Assembly (NCBI GenBank): GCA_910585765.1
Contig: CAJUES010000104.1
Coordinates: 1 to 5,286, forward strand
Source of the DNA: an uncultured Lachnospiraceae bacterium
GTDB lineage: Bacteria > Bacillota > Clostridia > Lachnospirales > Lachnospiraceae
Reading direction: 5' to 3'
DNA: 5,286 nt
Every line of letters starts with the position of its first letter. Position 1 is the first letter of the stretch. Shown in pieces: positions 1-5,286 of the stretch. The notes under the pieces are model-generated. The model had not been told where the DNA came from. It did no database searches and saw only the letters and a program-made list of their open reading frames with translations. Both the position numbers and the translations under genes were made by a program.

Positions 1-1024
1 CCAGGAAACTGTCCAGTCCAACCCCTTCACGCTCATCCCGGCTCCCGAAGCATACTTCCACGCGCGCCCCGGTCTCCGGCATTGCATAGAGGGCATTCCC
101 CGTCACCGGGTACCAGTCATAATAGTAGTCGCCTGTCTCCCTGCCGCCGTCAATATCCAGGGCGACTTTCACCTGCTCATTCCGGACAGCTGTCACTGTC
201 CCAGACAGTCCCAGCCCGGTAAAGCTTTCCTGAAACAGCTCCCTGCAGGATTCCCTGTCTTTCAGCTGATACCGGAATGTCAGTTCTCCATGCCCGAAAC
301 AGGCGGACACACCGCATATCACCAGCTGCCGTCCACAGAATACCGTTTTGTCACCAATCTGATAAAAATCCCGGCTCCCCGTCTCAAACACGGTCTCTGT
401 CTGCCTTCCGTCCCCGTGCACGGTTCTTGCCACACTGACATCGTACTCCTCCTCCCGGAATGCCGGAATCGTATTTCCGCCGCGCATGCCAAACCACAGT
501 GCCGGCTCCCCGCTTATGATATCCGCAATGACACAGGTTCCCAGACGGCCTGCAAGACGTCCGGTGAACGCCCATACTGTTTCATCATACTGGATCACAG
601 GTTTCCCGATGGATGTGCCGTTTCCCTCCGTACATACAATCTGCCCGTTCTGGTCTTCCACAGCCTCACGGACTACCTGCGCATATGTGTTTCCCACAGC
701 CTGGAATGACCGCCTCCGCAGCTGTCTGTCCAGCATGCAGGACGCAGACTGCGCCTCGATGTGCACCCTCCTCGTTTCTCCCGCACTTTCTTCCGATACC
801 CGCACCACATACCCGTGAAAAAGCGTCTCGTTTCCCTCTTCCCTCCAGATGCGGATCCTGCTGTCACAGACTGCCGCCACTCCATACGGAATCTCCGGGG
901 CAATATATCCGTTCACTTCAAGAACAGCATGCCGGTTCGGCATCCATTCATAACAGAAGTCCTCCACTGACAGGAGCGGAAGTGCACTTTCCAGCCGCAG
1001 CCCATGGCTGATATTGATCTCCAT
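1..1024 (-). CDS. Second VgrG-like / phage late-control D-like spike protein (3' end cut by window edge)
   Basis: Minus-strand reading frame starting at ATG 1024 and open without a stop for 341 codons to the window edge, so the C-terminus is missing. AGGAGGG lies 6 nt before the ATG (1031-1037), a strong start. Residues about 1-95 look like the first gp27-type beta-barrel. Residues 145-157 read QYDETVWAFTGRL, the VgrG/gpD family signature (compare QYHETDWAFIRRL in the upstream paralogue). Residues about 273-328 resemble the gp5 OB-fold, with YDWYPV and YAMPETGARVEVCF matching WFPY and YCMPEPGDKVRLYF in the paralogue. Family knowledge: such proteins trimerise as the puncturing spike of contractile tails and T6SS, sometimes with a C-terminal effector. 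The gene follows the first spike gene after 18 nt and is surely co-transcribed. The two proteins are clearly diverged, not a recent duplication. Whether this copy ends in a beta-helix or a toxin domain cannot be seen. Confidence 0.85.
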   Translation of the reverse strand, partial: MEINISHGLRLESALPLLSVEDFCYEWMPNRHAVLEVNGYIAPEIPYGVAAVCDSRIRIWREEGNETLFHGYVVRVSEESAGETRRVHIEAQSASCMLDRQLRRRSFQAVGNTYAQVVREAVEDQNGQIVCTEGNGTSIGKPVIQYDETVWAFTGRLAGRLGTCVIADIISGEPALWFGMRGGNTIPAFREEEYDVSVARTVHGDGRQTETVFETGSRDFYQIGDKTVFCGRQLVICGVSACFGHGELTFRYQLKDRESCRELFQESFTGLGLSGTVTAVRNEQVKVALDIDGGRETGDYYYDWYPVTGNALYAMPETGARVEVCFGSRDEREGVGLDSFL

Positions 1025-1030
1025 ACAAAT

Positions 1031-1037
1031 CCCTCCT
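1031..1037 (-). promoter_or_regulatory. Ribosome binding site of the second spike gene
   Basis: AGGAGGG on the minus strand, 6 nt before ATG 1024. It fixes the start of a gene that has no stop inside the window and lies in the 18-nt gap after the previous stop codon. Confidence 0.8.
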
Positions 1038-1042
1038 ACTGG

Positions 1043-2428
1043 TTATAATTTTATCTGCGCACCGCTCAGATGCAGGTCTCCTCCCAGATCCATCGCCGTG
1101 CCGCCCTGTATCAGTGATATCTTCTTGTCCGCGTTAAATACTATACCTGCCGAGGCGCTGGATATGGAAATGGCGCCGCCCGCATGGACTGTCACGGAAC
1201 CGCCGCTTGCCATCGTTATGCCCTCCGTGTCGGACAGCTCTATATAAGTACCGTTATTGTTCGTTATCAGGATCCTCCCCGGTGACAGCTGGATCTCCTT
1301 GCCGTCTTTGTTCCGCCAGAACTTGCACGCCGGGTTTGTCCGCAGTCCGCCGTCGCCCTCATGGTATGCGCCCGCCGCATAGGAATCAGTCTCCTTCTCT
1401 GTCGGAAAATAAAGCCTGACCTTATCACCGGGTTCCGGCATACAGTACCAGCCTGTCCCGTCCGGCGAAGAGTAGACGGTCGCATACGGAAACCAGCACG
1501 CCCCCGCGCCGTCTTTGTTCTCATCCGCATCCAGCCGGATTGTCACTTTCTCCTTTTCCACCCCTGTCACCCTGCCGAACAGTGAGACACCGGACAGTCG
1601 CGCATTGTATTCTACCGGCACGCTGATCCCCTGCCTGCGCCGCATGTAATATGTATGGTACAGCTCGCTCCCTTTCATGTGCGTCTCTATCTTCCATATG
1701 GTCATCTGTTGTCCGCCGATGGTTCCCACCCCGCCCAGCTCGTAGATCTCCCTGTCCTCCCAGATGTAGGAGACGATGACCTGCGGACTGATGTCCATTC
1801 CCCTGCTTTTTTTCTGCCAGTACTCGTCCATGTCACACTGCGTCCGGTACTCCGCGGGCGATGCTGCCGCACCCATTCCGTCGGGAAGCCCGAAATAATA
1901 CTTTTCTCCCCGCTCTGTGCAGCATGGGATAACTACTGTCTGGTTCATACTTGCAAGCCGCCGGATAAACGCCCAATCTGTCTCATGGTACTGCACGATG
2001 AGCTGCCCGGTACACTGCCATTCCCCCACCGTCATCCTGCCCATGGCGTCATCATAACCCTGACTGCAGACATCGAGCAGGTTCCTGTAGGTCAGTCCCG
2101 GATCCTGGAAACTGCGGATCCTCTCCCCGTAATCCATCAGCAGGGTTCCTGAATACACGGTCAGCTGCATGGTACAGGTTCCGCCGACCACATGTATCTT
2201 CACATGTTCCACGATGCCGTAAAACAGGACATGCTGGATGTCGTCCGCCATGGCGGTTATACGCACCCAGGTCTGCTTCCTGGCAAGTCCCAGGTATTCC
2301 TCCCGCTTTTCAAACGGAATCATGCCTGTCAGTCTCACATATCCGTGTTCATTGACCTGTTTTACCCCCTCATACTCCTCCACCCTCAGTTCCTCAAACG
2401 GGCGGACAATGATCCTCTCTTCCCTCAT
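1043..2428 (-). CDS. VgrG-like / phage late-control D-like spike protein, complete
   Basis: A 461-residue spike protein. Residues about 1-95 form the first gp27-like barrel. QYHETDWAFIRRL (146-158) is the hallmark of the VgrG/gpD family. The region around 279-343 (GRVTGVEKEKVTIRL through CMPEPGDKVRLYF) fits the gp5 OB-fold. Residues about 370-461 are short beta repeats rich in Gly, Ser and Ile (ILITNNNGTYIELSDTEG onward) as in the trimeric beta-helix needle. No toxin extension follows the needle. Family role, not shown here: the trimer caps a contractile tail tube and pierces the target envelope. Two starts are possible. I chose ATG 2428 because AGGAG sits 9 nt upstream of it and it makes an ATGA overlap with the preceding stop; ATG 2434, giving 463 residues, has only 3 nt of spacing. 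The second spike gene follows after 18 nt. It is GC-rich like the FHA gene. It could belong to a cryptic phage tail rather than a secretion system. Confidence 0.88.
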   Translation of the reverse strand: MREERIIVRPFEELRVEEYEGVKQVNEHGYVRLTGMIPFEKREEYLGLARKQTWVRITAMADDIQHVLFYGIVEHVKIHVVGGTCTMQLTVYSGTLLMDYGERIRSFQDPGLTYRNLLDVCSQGYDDAMGRMTVGEWQCTGQLIVQYHETDWAFIRRLASMNQTVVIPCCTERGEKYYFGLPDGMGAAASPAEYRTQCDMDEYWQKKSRGMDISPQVIVSYIWEDREIYELGGVGTIGGQQMTIWKIETHMKGSELYHTYYMRRRQGISVPVEYNARLSGVSLFGRVTGVEKEKVTIRLDADENKDGAGACWFPYATVYSSPDGTGWYCMPEPGDKVRLYFPTEKETDSYAAGAYHEGDGGLRTNPACKFWRNKDGKEIQLSPGRILITNNNGTYIELSDTEGITMASGGSVTVHAGGAISISSASAGIVFNADKKISLIQGGTAMDLGGDLHLSGAQIKL

Positions 2429-2988
2429 CGCCATATGCTCCTCTCTTCTGTTTTTCTGTACAGCTCCACTTCTTTTAATCCCAGTCCGAACACCTCTCTC
2501 CGGATCAGACTCTCCACCAGATCCAGCGAAACGATGGTGTGCCGTCTGAAGGGATCCCTGACCCAGAAAATATTTTTATCTACAGTCACGGTTTCCCCCT
2601 GCTGCCCCGCAGGCTCAGAAACACATATCCCGTGGCTGTATTCTTTTCCTACAACCTGCAGCGCCTTCGTCTCATCAAATACCGGAAGAAAGTACAGCTG
2701 TGATCTTCTCTGCAGCTGGTCGATCAGTATGATTTCCCGGTAAAAACATACTTCTTTATACATCCTGATGACATCCATCACCGTGGGCGATATCATCAGG
2801 AAGGGAGACAGGATCATGTCTGTAAATATGTTTTGATCCGACGGTTCGATAAAAAACACCTGCCGCTTCGGCAGCTTGGGATATGTCTCCAGTCTGATGT
2901 TCCTGATATCAAATTTTCCGAACAGGTTCTTGACACGCGGCGCGTATTTCAGCTCCGGGGTATCCTGGAGTTCGAAGTATTTTGTCAT
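2425..2988 (-). CDS. Conserved-looking 187-aa protein of unknown function, coupled to the spike gene (possible Imm11/DUF1629-like or spike-loading adaptor)
   Basis: A soluble 187-residue protein with no signal peptide or membrane segment. It begins MTKYFELQDTPELKYAPRVK. Visible blocks are KLPKRQVFFIEP (38-49), IFTDMILSPFLMISPTVMDVIRMY (54-77, partly hydrophobic but interrupted), LYFLPVFDE (98-106) and an amphipathic helix near the end, SLDLVESLIRREVFGLGLKEVEL (154-176). The overall pattern faintly recalls Imm11/DUF1629 (MXAN_0049-type) proteins found in polymorphic-toxin loci, but I could not confirm this. Its stop overlaps the spike start as ATGA, which argues for a stoichiometric partner such as an adaptor or chaperone loading an effector on the spike; that is inference. 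GGGAGAGGAG (3001-3010) ends 12 nt before the ATG. GC content lies between the AT-rich cassette upstream and the GC-rich spike genes. The CDS is secure, the function is not. Confidence 0.8.
   Translation of the reverse strand: MTKYFELQDTPELKYAPRVKNLFGKFDIRNIRLETYPKLPKRQVFFIEPSDQNIFTDMILSPFLMISPTVMDVIRMYKEVCFYREIILIDQLQRRSQLYFLPVFDETKALQVVGKEYSHGICVSEPAGQQGETVTVDKNIFWVRDPFRRHTIVSLDLVESLIRREVFGLGLKEVELYRKTEERSIWR
2438..2442 (-). promoter_or_regulatory. Ribosome binding site that decides the spike gene start
   Basis: Minus-strand AGGAG inside the last codons of the preceding gene. Spacing is 9 nt to ATG 2428 but only 3 nt to ATG 2434, so it favours the internal ATG and a translationally coupled ATGA junction. 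Confidence 0.6.
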
Positions 2989-3000
2989 GGTATTTGTTTT

Positions 3001-3010
3001 CTCCTCTCCC
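3001..3010 (-). promoter_or_regulatory. Ribosome binding site of the 187-aa gene
   Basis: GGGAGAGGAG on the minus strand, ending 12 nt before ATG 2988. It is the only strong Shine-Dalgarno match in the 106-nt gap after the immunity-like pair and supports independent initiation of this gene. Confidence 0.6.
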
Positions 3011-3094
3011 TTATTGCTATAGACGGTCAGCTTTGTTCCAAGAATTCTTCTATAATTTCCGCAAAAGTTTTATTCCCTGCTTAAGACCCTTACT

Positions 3095-3625
3095 CTATTT
3101 CACTTTTTCAAAATAATTACCTATGATCGCATCATTCCTGTCTGTCAGGATTGGGTGCTGATCCCGCAGTGCCTCCCATTCTGTGATCAATTCCTCCCCC
3201 CTGCGCTCAAAATGCACGAGCACCTCTCCCTTTACATATCTTTCGCATATCCCAAACGACCTGTCCCCCGGCAGAGTCTGCATGGCAATAATGTCTATCT
3301 GCTGGTCATCCCCAGATACATATGCAAGTTCCCATGTATCCAGAAACCACCCACTCCCCTCTATCGTTGCATAATATTCATTGTCATGTTTCCAGATTGT
3401 TATGCAATACGTGGTATCATAATATATTTCACCGGAATTGTGCGGGTAAAACTCCGAATAAATGTATCCACCTATCCATCCGTCCATTTTCCTGCTATTG
3501 TACTGAATAACAGATATCATCATAAAAATAATTATTACTCCCATGAATAAGATGCCTGGCAAAACTTTTTTTCCCTTTCTTCGCATTCTCCGTTGACTTT
3601 TTATCCGTTCATTCAGATTTTTCAT
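3095..3625 (-). CDS. Membrane-anchored extracytoplasmic protein, second of a tandem pair; candidate immunity protein
   Basis: A 176-residue protein with a strongly basic N-terminus (residues 8-20), one hydrophobic segment (about 22-41) and an outward-facing domain of about 130 residues, consistent with an N-in, C-out anchor. It is a clear paralogue of the preceding gene, sharing D-x-WIG-x-Y, ITIWK with a following YYA, the W and SGD motifs, QTL, YxKGEVLxxFERRG, TEWxALRDQxP and YFEK. The spacing and W-rich pattern recall small DUF5991-type proteins, though I am unsure of that family. The start overlaps the upstream stop as ATGA. AAGGAGGAG lies 14 nt before the ATG, inside the preceding gene; M14 is an alternative start. 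The location next to a wall-hydrolase module and the outward topology suggest immunity against a peptidoglycan-degrading toxin, as inference. Codons are AT-rich, unlike the spike genes. Confidence 0.78.
   Translation of the reverse strand: MKNLNERIKSQRRMRRKGKKVLPGILFMGVIIIFMMISVIQYNSRKMDGWIGGYIYSEFYPHNSGEIYYDTTYCITIWKHDNEYYATIEGSGWFLDTWELAYVSGDDQQIDIIAMQTLPGDRSFGICERYVKGEVLVHFERRGEELITEWEALRDQHPILTDRNDAIIGNYFEKVK
3108..3240. repeat. Diverged direct repeat, copy A (3' part of second paralogue)
   Basis: Aligns without gaps to 3650-3782 at a constant offset of 542 bases. It covers the C-terminal coding part of the immunity-like pair (from KGEVL to YFEK). The match shows the pair arose by tandem duplication with substantial later divergence. 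Confidence 0.65.
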
Positions 3626-4134
3626 TCTCCTCTGTAGTACTCCTCCTTCTCAAAATAGCTACCCACGACCGCCTCTTCCGTCTGAACCAAGTCAGGACTC
3701 TGATCACGCAGCGCTCCCCACTCTGTGAGTATCTCATCTCCCCTGCGTTCAAATTGCAAAAGAACTTCTCCTTTTGCATATCTCTGACTGATCCCGTACA
3801 GATCATCCCATGCAAGCGTTTGTGAAAATATGAAACTTATTTTGTTCCTGTCTCCTGAAACAGACGCAAACGACCATGCTTTCAGCAGGGAAGATGAAAT
3901 CCAGTTCTCGCTTTGTACTAACGCATAGTAATCCTTGTCTTGTTTCCAGACTGTGATCTTATGATAAATATGCTTAACTGTACTGCTTTCACTGTTCACC
4001 TCTTCTGTATATCTATATTCTCCGATCCAGCTGTCCAGATTTTCTTCCTGATGATCTGTGTTCCAGTAAATATTTAAACATATTAAAACCGCTGTAATTA
4101 TAAAACAGATGATATAAATACCTTTTTTCTTCAC
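3622..4134 (-). CDS. Membrane-anchored extracytoplasmic protein, first of a tandem pair; candidate immunity protein
   Basis: A 170-residue protein starting at GTG 4134; an in-frame TGA just upstream leaves no other start there. The ribosome binding site is weak (GGTGA, 9 nt before). Residues 5-24 are one hydrophobic anchor after a KKK run, followed by an outward domain: DSWIGEY (34-40), ITVWKQDKDYYA (60-71), SVSGD (91-95), KGEVLLQFERRGDEILTEW (121-139), ALRDQ (141-145) and YFEK (160-163). It is a paralogue of the next gene. No lipobox Cys is evident, so a membrane anchor is more likely than a lipoprotein. The gene starts 53 nt after the transglycosylase module ends, the usual toxin-then-immunity order. 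The inferred role is to block that or a related wall hydrolase outside the membrane. Composition is strongly AT-rich; 14 of 60 bases at 4081-4140 are G or C. Confidence 0.78.
   Translation of the reverse strand: MKKKGIYIICFIITAVLICLNIYWNTDHQEENLDSWIGEYRYTEEVNSESSTVKHIYHKITVWKQDKDYYALVQSENWISSSLLKAWSFASVSGDRNKISFIFSQTLAWDDLYGISQRYAKGEVLLQFERRGDEILTEWGALRDQSPDLVQTEEAVVGSYFEKEEYYRGE
3640..3648 (-). promoter_or_regulatory. Ribosome binding site for the second immunity-like gene
   Basis: AAGGAGGAG within the end of the preceding gene, 14 nt before ATG 3625. The spacing is long but the match is strong. A second purine stretch, AGAGGAG, sits just 1 nt before the ATG, too close to be ideal. Confidence 0.5.
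3650..3782. repeat. Diverged direct repeat, copy B (3' part of first paralogue)
   Basis: Partner of 3108-3240, ungapped offset 542. The best-kept part encodes the GEV(L)-FERRG-TEWxALRDQ block, so this is the most constrained region of both proteins. Confidence 0.65.
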
Positions 4135-4187
4135 TTGTAATTCTCACCATCCCTGACAAATCCGATACACTACTCTGAATGAACACC

Positions 4188-4595
4188 TTAATCATCATCA
4201 TAACGAAAATAAGTATCCCGTCTTTCGATAACACTTTTTGCAGCCTCCGATTTTGTTATTGTTCCATCCTGATTTTCATCCAGTCCTTTGTTTTGTTCAT
4301 AATGATTTGTACCGTCATTTTTTTTATAAAGTTCTTCCGCTCCCACTTTCCCTGATGCGAACACTCCTACATATACATCCTCCAGATTCTTCATTTTCCC
4401 GGCATTGGGTTTCAAGTGCAAATAAACCACATCCAATTGCTCCACGATATCCATTTGTTTAATACTTTCTTTCGTATATGTCGTATCATTATCTTGATTA
4501 ATCTGATCAATCGCAATCTGTGTAAACTGGATCAGACCGCATGCACCGTCATCTCCAATCTGCTCATGAGGATTAAACCATGACTCAAACGCCAT
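4188..4595 (-). CDS. Phage-type lytic transglycosylase (lysozyme-like) effector module with EF-hand loop, N-terminally truncated
   Basis: The 135-residue frame carries nearly the whole signature of the phage/effector lysozyme-like transglycosylase family: (VMA)FESWFNP with presumed catalytic Glu at residue 4, GACGLIQF (17-24), EQLD (52-55), LEDVYVGVF (71-79) and YEQNKGLDENQDGTITKSEAA (99-119). Residues 106-117 fit a canonical calcium EF-hand loop (D1, N3, D5, G6, I8, E12). The family cleaves the MurNAc-GlcNAc bond of peptidoglycan. The helix that should precede the catalytic Glu is encoded upstream of the ATG (codons for CQAV), but that frame hits TGA at 4625-4623. The original gene was therefore longer and this is a truncated remnant or orphan toxin tip. 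AAGGGG 12 nt before the ATG could still allow translation, but a protein starting at FES would lack the supporting helix and probably be inactive. It is followed by the immunity-like pair and is AT-rich (17 of 60 G+C at 4441-4500). Confidence 0.7.
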   Translation of the reverse strand: MAFESWFNPHEQIGDDGACGLIQFTQIAIDQINQDNDTTYTKESIKQMDIVEQLDVVYLHLKPNAGKMKNLEDVYVGVFASGKVGAEELYKKNDGTNHYEQNKGLDENQDGTITKSEAAKSVIERRDTYFRYDDD

Positions 4596-4721
4596 GACAG
4601 CCTGACACCCCTTGTGACATATTCAATATTTTGTGAATGCATCTGCTTATAAAATTCAGCCCATCAGATGCCGCATCTGTACAACGCCGCACGCTGGGAA
4701 TATCAGCTCCCACAGCAAATG
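4596..4721 (-). pseudogene. Degenerate upstream part of the transglycosylase gene
   Basis: This 126-base gap follows the FHA stop. In the frame of the transglycosylase module it reads ADAFTKY, TGA (4625-4623), then ICHKGCQAV leading into MAFES, with further stops TAA at 4649-4647 and TGA at 4658-4656. The stretch just before MAFES looks like the N-terminal helix of the lysozyme fold, so homology probably extends past the current start codon. No other frame gives a convincing protein. I infer that deletion, recombination or decay removed the trafficking and N-terminal domains of a longer toxin. Confidence 0.4.
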
Positions 4722-5264
4722 TCACTGTATCCTGACAGGCGCAAGCCCCAGATAGATGATATCCCCCCGCTCCACCCTGCACGGCTCCCTCGAGGAGACC
4801 TTGTACATCTTCCCTTCCCCGCCGCGCTGGATGCGTGTTCCGTTCTCGCTGTCGAGATCCTCTATATACCAGCTCCCGCCGCTGTAGTTCATGACAGCGT
4901 GCTCCCCGTCAACAGTCCCTGCATAATCGGTGTTTTTGAGGTTGACATCCACCTGGAACTCGCCCTCATCCCTGCCGAAGACGATGGAGGTCTTCCCGTA
5001 GATGTCCCATGTGTCCGTCACACTGCTGTCCTCGCCAAGAAGCTGAAGCTCCGACATCCCCCTCCTGTTCATGCCATATCGCCGAACGCGTCTGCCCTCT
5101 GTCGCATCGAGGACTGCCAGCACTGCAAAGATCAGGGCAAACACCCCAAGCACTGCCAGGCTGATATGTCTTTCCATGGGATCCTGCAGATACGCGTAGG
5201 ACAGCACTGCCCCTGTTATGGCAGAGATGACGATCGCTATGTCCAGTGTAAGTTTACGATTCAT
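4722..5264 (-). CDS. Two-pass membrane protein with cytoplasmic FHA domain
   Basis: A 180-residue protein. Two hydrophobic segments (about 7-26 and 34-53) form a hairpin. A basic stretch, GRRVRRYGMNRRG (57-69), follows, which places the C-terminal domain in the cytoplasm. Residues about 71-180 are an FHA fold: FGRD (96-99), EHAVM (121-125), WYIEDLDSENGTRI (132-145) and RVERGDIIYLG (163-173). FHA domains bind phosphothreonine peptides and occur in T6SS and T7SS loci as regulatory or scaffold parts. The Arg of GR, the His and the Asn of NG are present, but the usual Ser of the S-R-x-H motif is Asp119 and the Arg is Gly120. ATG 5264 has AAAAGG about 9 nt upstream. As the first gene seen of the operon it likely scaffolds or regulates the apparatus; this is inference from context. 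GC-rich (36 of 60 at 5041-5100), matching the spike genes and not the cassette in between. Confidence 0.85.
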   Translation of the reverse strand: MNRKLTLDIAIVISAITGAVLSYAYLQDPMERHISLAVLGVFALIFAVLAVLDATEGRRVRRYGMNRRGMSELQLLGEDSSVTDTWDIYGKTSIVFGRDEGEFQVDVNLKNTDYAGTVDGEHAVMNYSGGSWYIEDLDSENGTRIQRGGEGKMYKVSSREPCRVERGDIIYLGLAPVRIQ

Positions 5265-5286
5265 AATTCTATACCTTTTTTCTAAA

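Noticed and set aside
290..1011. Several plus-strand and minus-strand open frames of 60-140 codons
   Set aside because: All are shadows of the second spike gene, whose frame is continuous from 1024 to the window edge with clear family motifs.
1..2428. Idea that this is simply a tailed prophage
   Set aside because: Not excluded, but FHA and duplicated membrane immunity-like genes are not normal tail genes and no capsid, tape measure, holin or integrase is seen in the window.
2192..2743. Long open frame of 183 codons on the plus strand
   Set aside because: It lies opposite the spike and 187-aa genes, is rich in His, Pro, Cys and Ser as antisense frames are, and has no good ribosome binding site or family motif.
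3011..3045. Possible promoter (TTGGAA and TATAGC on the minus strand) before the 187-aa gene
   Set aside because: Spacing is about 14 bases and both hexamers are poor matches, so it cannot be told from background in AT-rich sequence.
3040..3049. Perfect 10-base palindrome AAGAATTCTT considered as a terminator or operator
   Set aside because: The stem would be AT-rich with no loop and no following T run in the direction of transcription, and a 10-base palindrome is common by chance.
4013..4234. Minus-strand 73-codon frame with a hydrophobic N-terminus
   Set aside because: It overlaps the ends of two better genes, and its second half is the out-of-frame shadow of the GTG-initiated membrane protein.
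4585..4782. Minus-strand 65-codon frame between the FHA gene and the hydrolase module
   Set aside because: It overlaps the end of the FHA gene in another frame, has low-complexity Cys/Gly content, no recognisable motif and no ribosome binding site.

Overview
The window comes from a low-to-mid GC Gram-positive anaerobe, most likely a gut clostridium of the Lachnospiraceae type. This rests on the purine-rich AGGAGG-type ribosome binding sites, the very compact same-strand gene packing with ATGA overlaps, and the style of the spike and FHA proteins. No 16S or housekeeping gene is present to prove it. Every credible gene is on the minus strand, so transcription runs from high to low coordinates and the region reads as one operon.

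In transcription order: (1) 5264-4722, a two-pass membrane protein with a cytoplasmic FHA domain. (2) 4721-4596, a short degenerate stretch, followed by 4595-4188, a phage-type lytic transglycosylase module (VMAFES / GLIQF / EQLD / LEDVY / EF-hand loop) that has lost its N-terminal part. (3) 4134-3622 and 3625-3095, two tandem paralogous single-pass membrane proteins with an outward-facing domain, the best candidates for immunity proteins against the wall hydrolase. (4) 2988-2425, a 187-residue soluble protein of unknown role that is translationally coupled to the next gene. (5) 2428-1043, a complete VgrG / phage late-control D-like spike protein. (6) 1024 to the window edge, a second, divergent VgrG-like protein, cut by the window.

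Composition splits the window in two. The FHA and spike genes are GC-rich (hand counts of single 60-base lines give about 57-60%), while the transglycosylase and immunity-like genes are AT-rich (about 23-28% in the lines counted). The simplest reading is a conserved spike/FHA backbone of a contractile-injection-like apparatus carrying an exchangeable effector-immunity cassette. The truncated hydrolase would be a displaced or orphan toxin tip kept next to its immunity genes. Canonical T6SS is a Gram-negative system, so a VgrG pair with an FHA membrane protein and a wall-hydrolase module in a Gram-positive genome is the most interesting aspect. No sheath, tube, baseplate, PAAR or ATPase gene is visible here, so whether a complete machine exists cannot be judged from this window.

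No gene-free stretch exceeds 300 bases. The longest are 4596-4721 (degenerate, upstream of the hydrolase fragment) and 2989-3094 (ribosome binding site plus a possible gene remnant). I see no RNA gene, CRISPR array, insertion sequence or convincing terminator.
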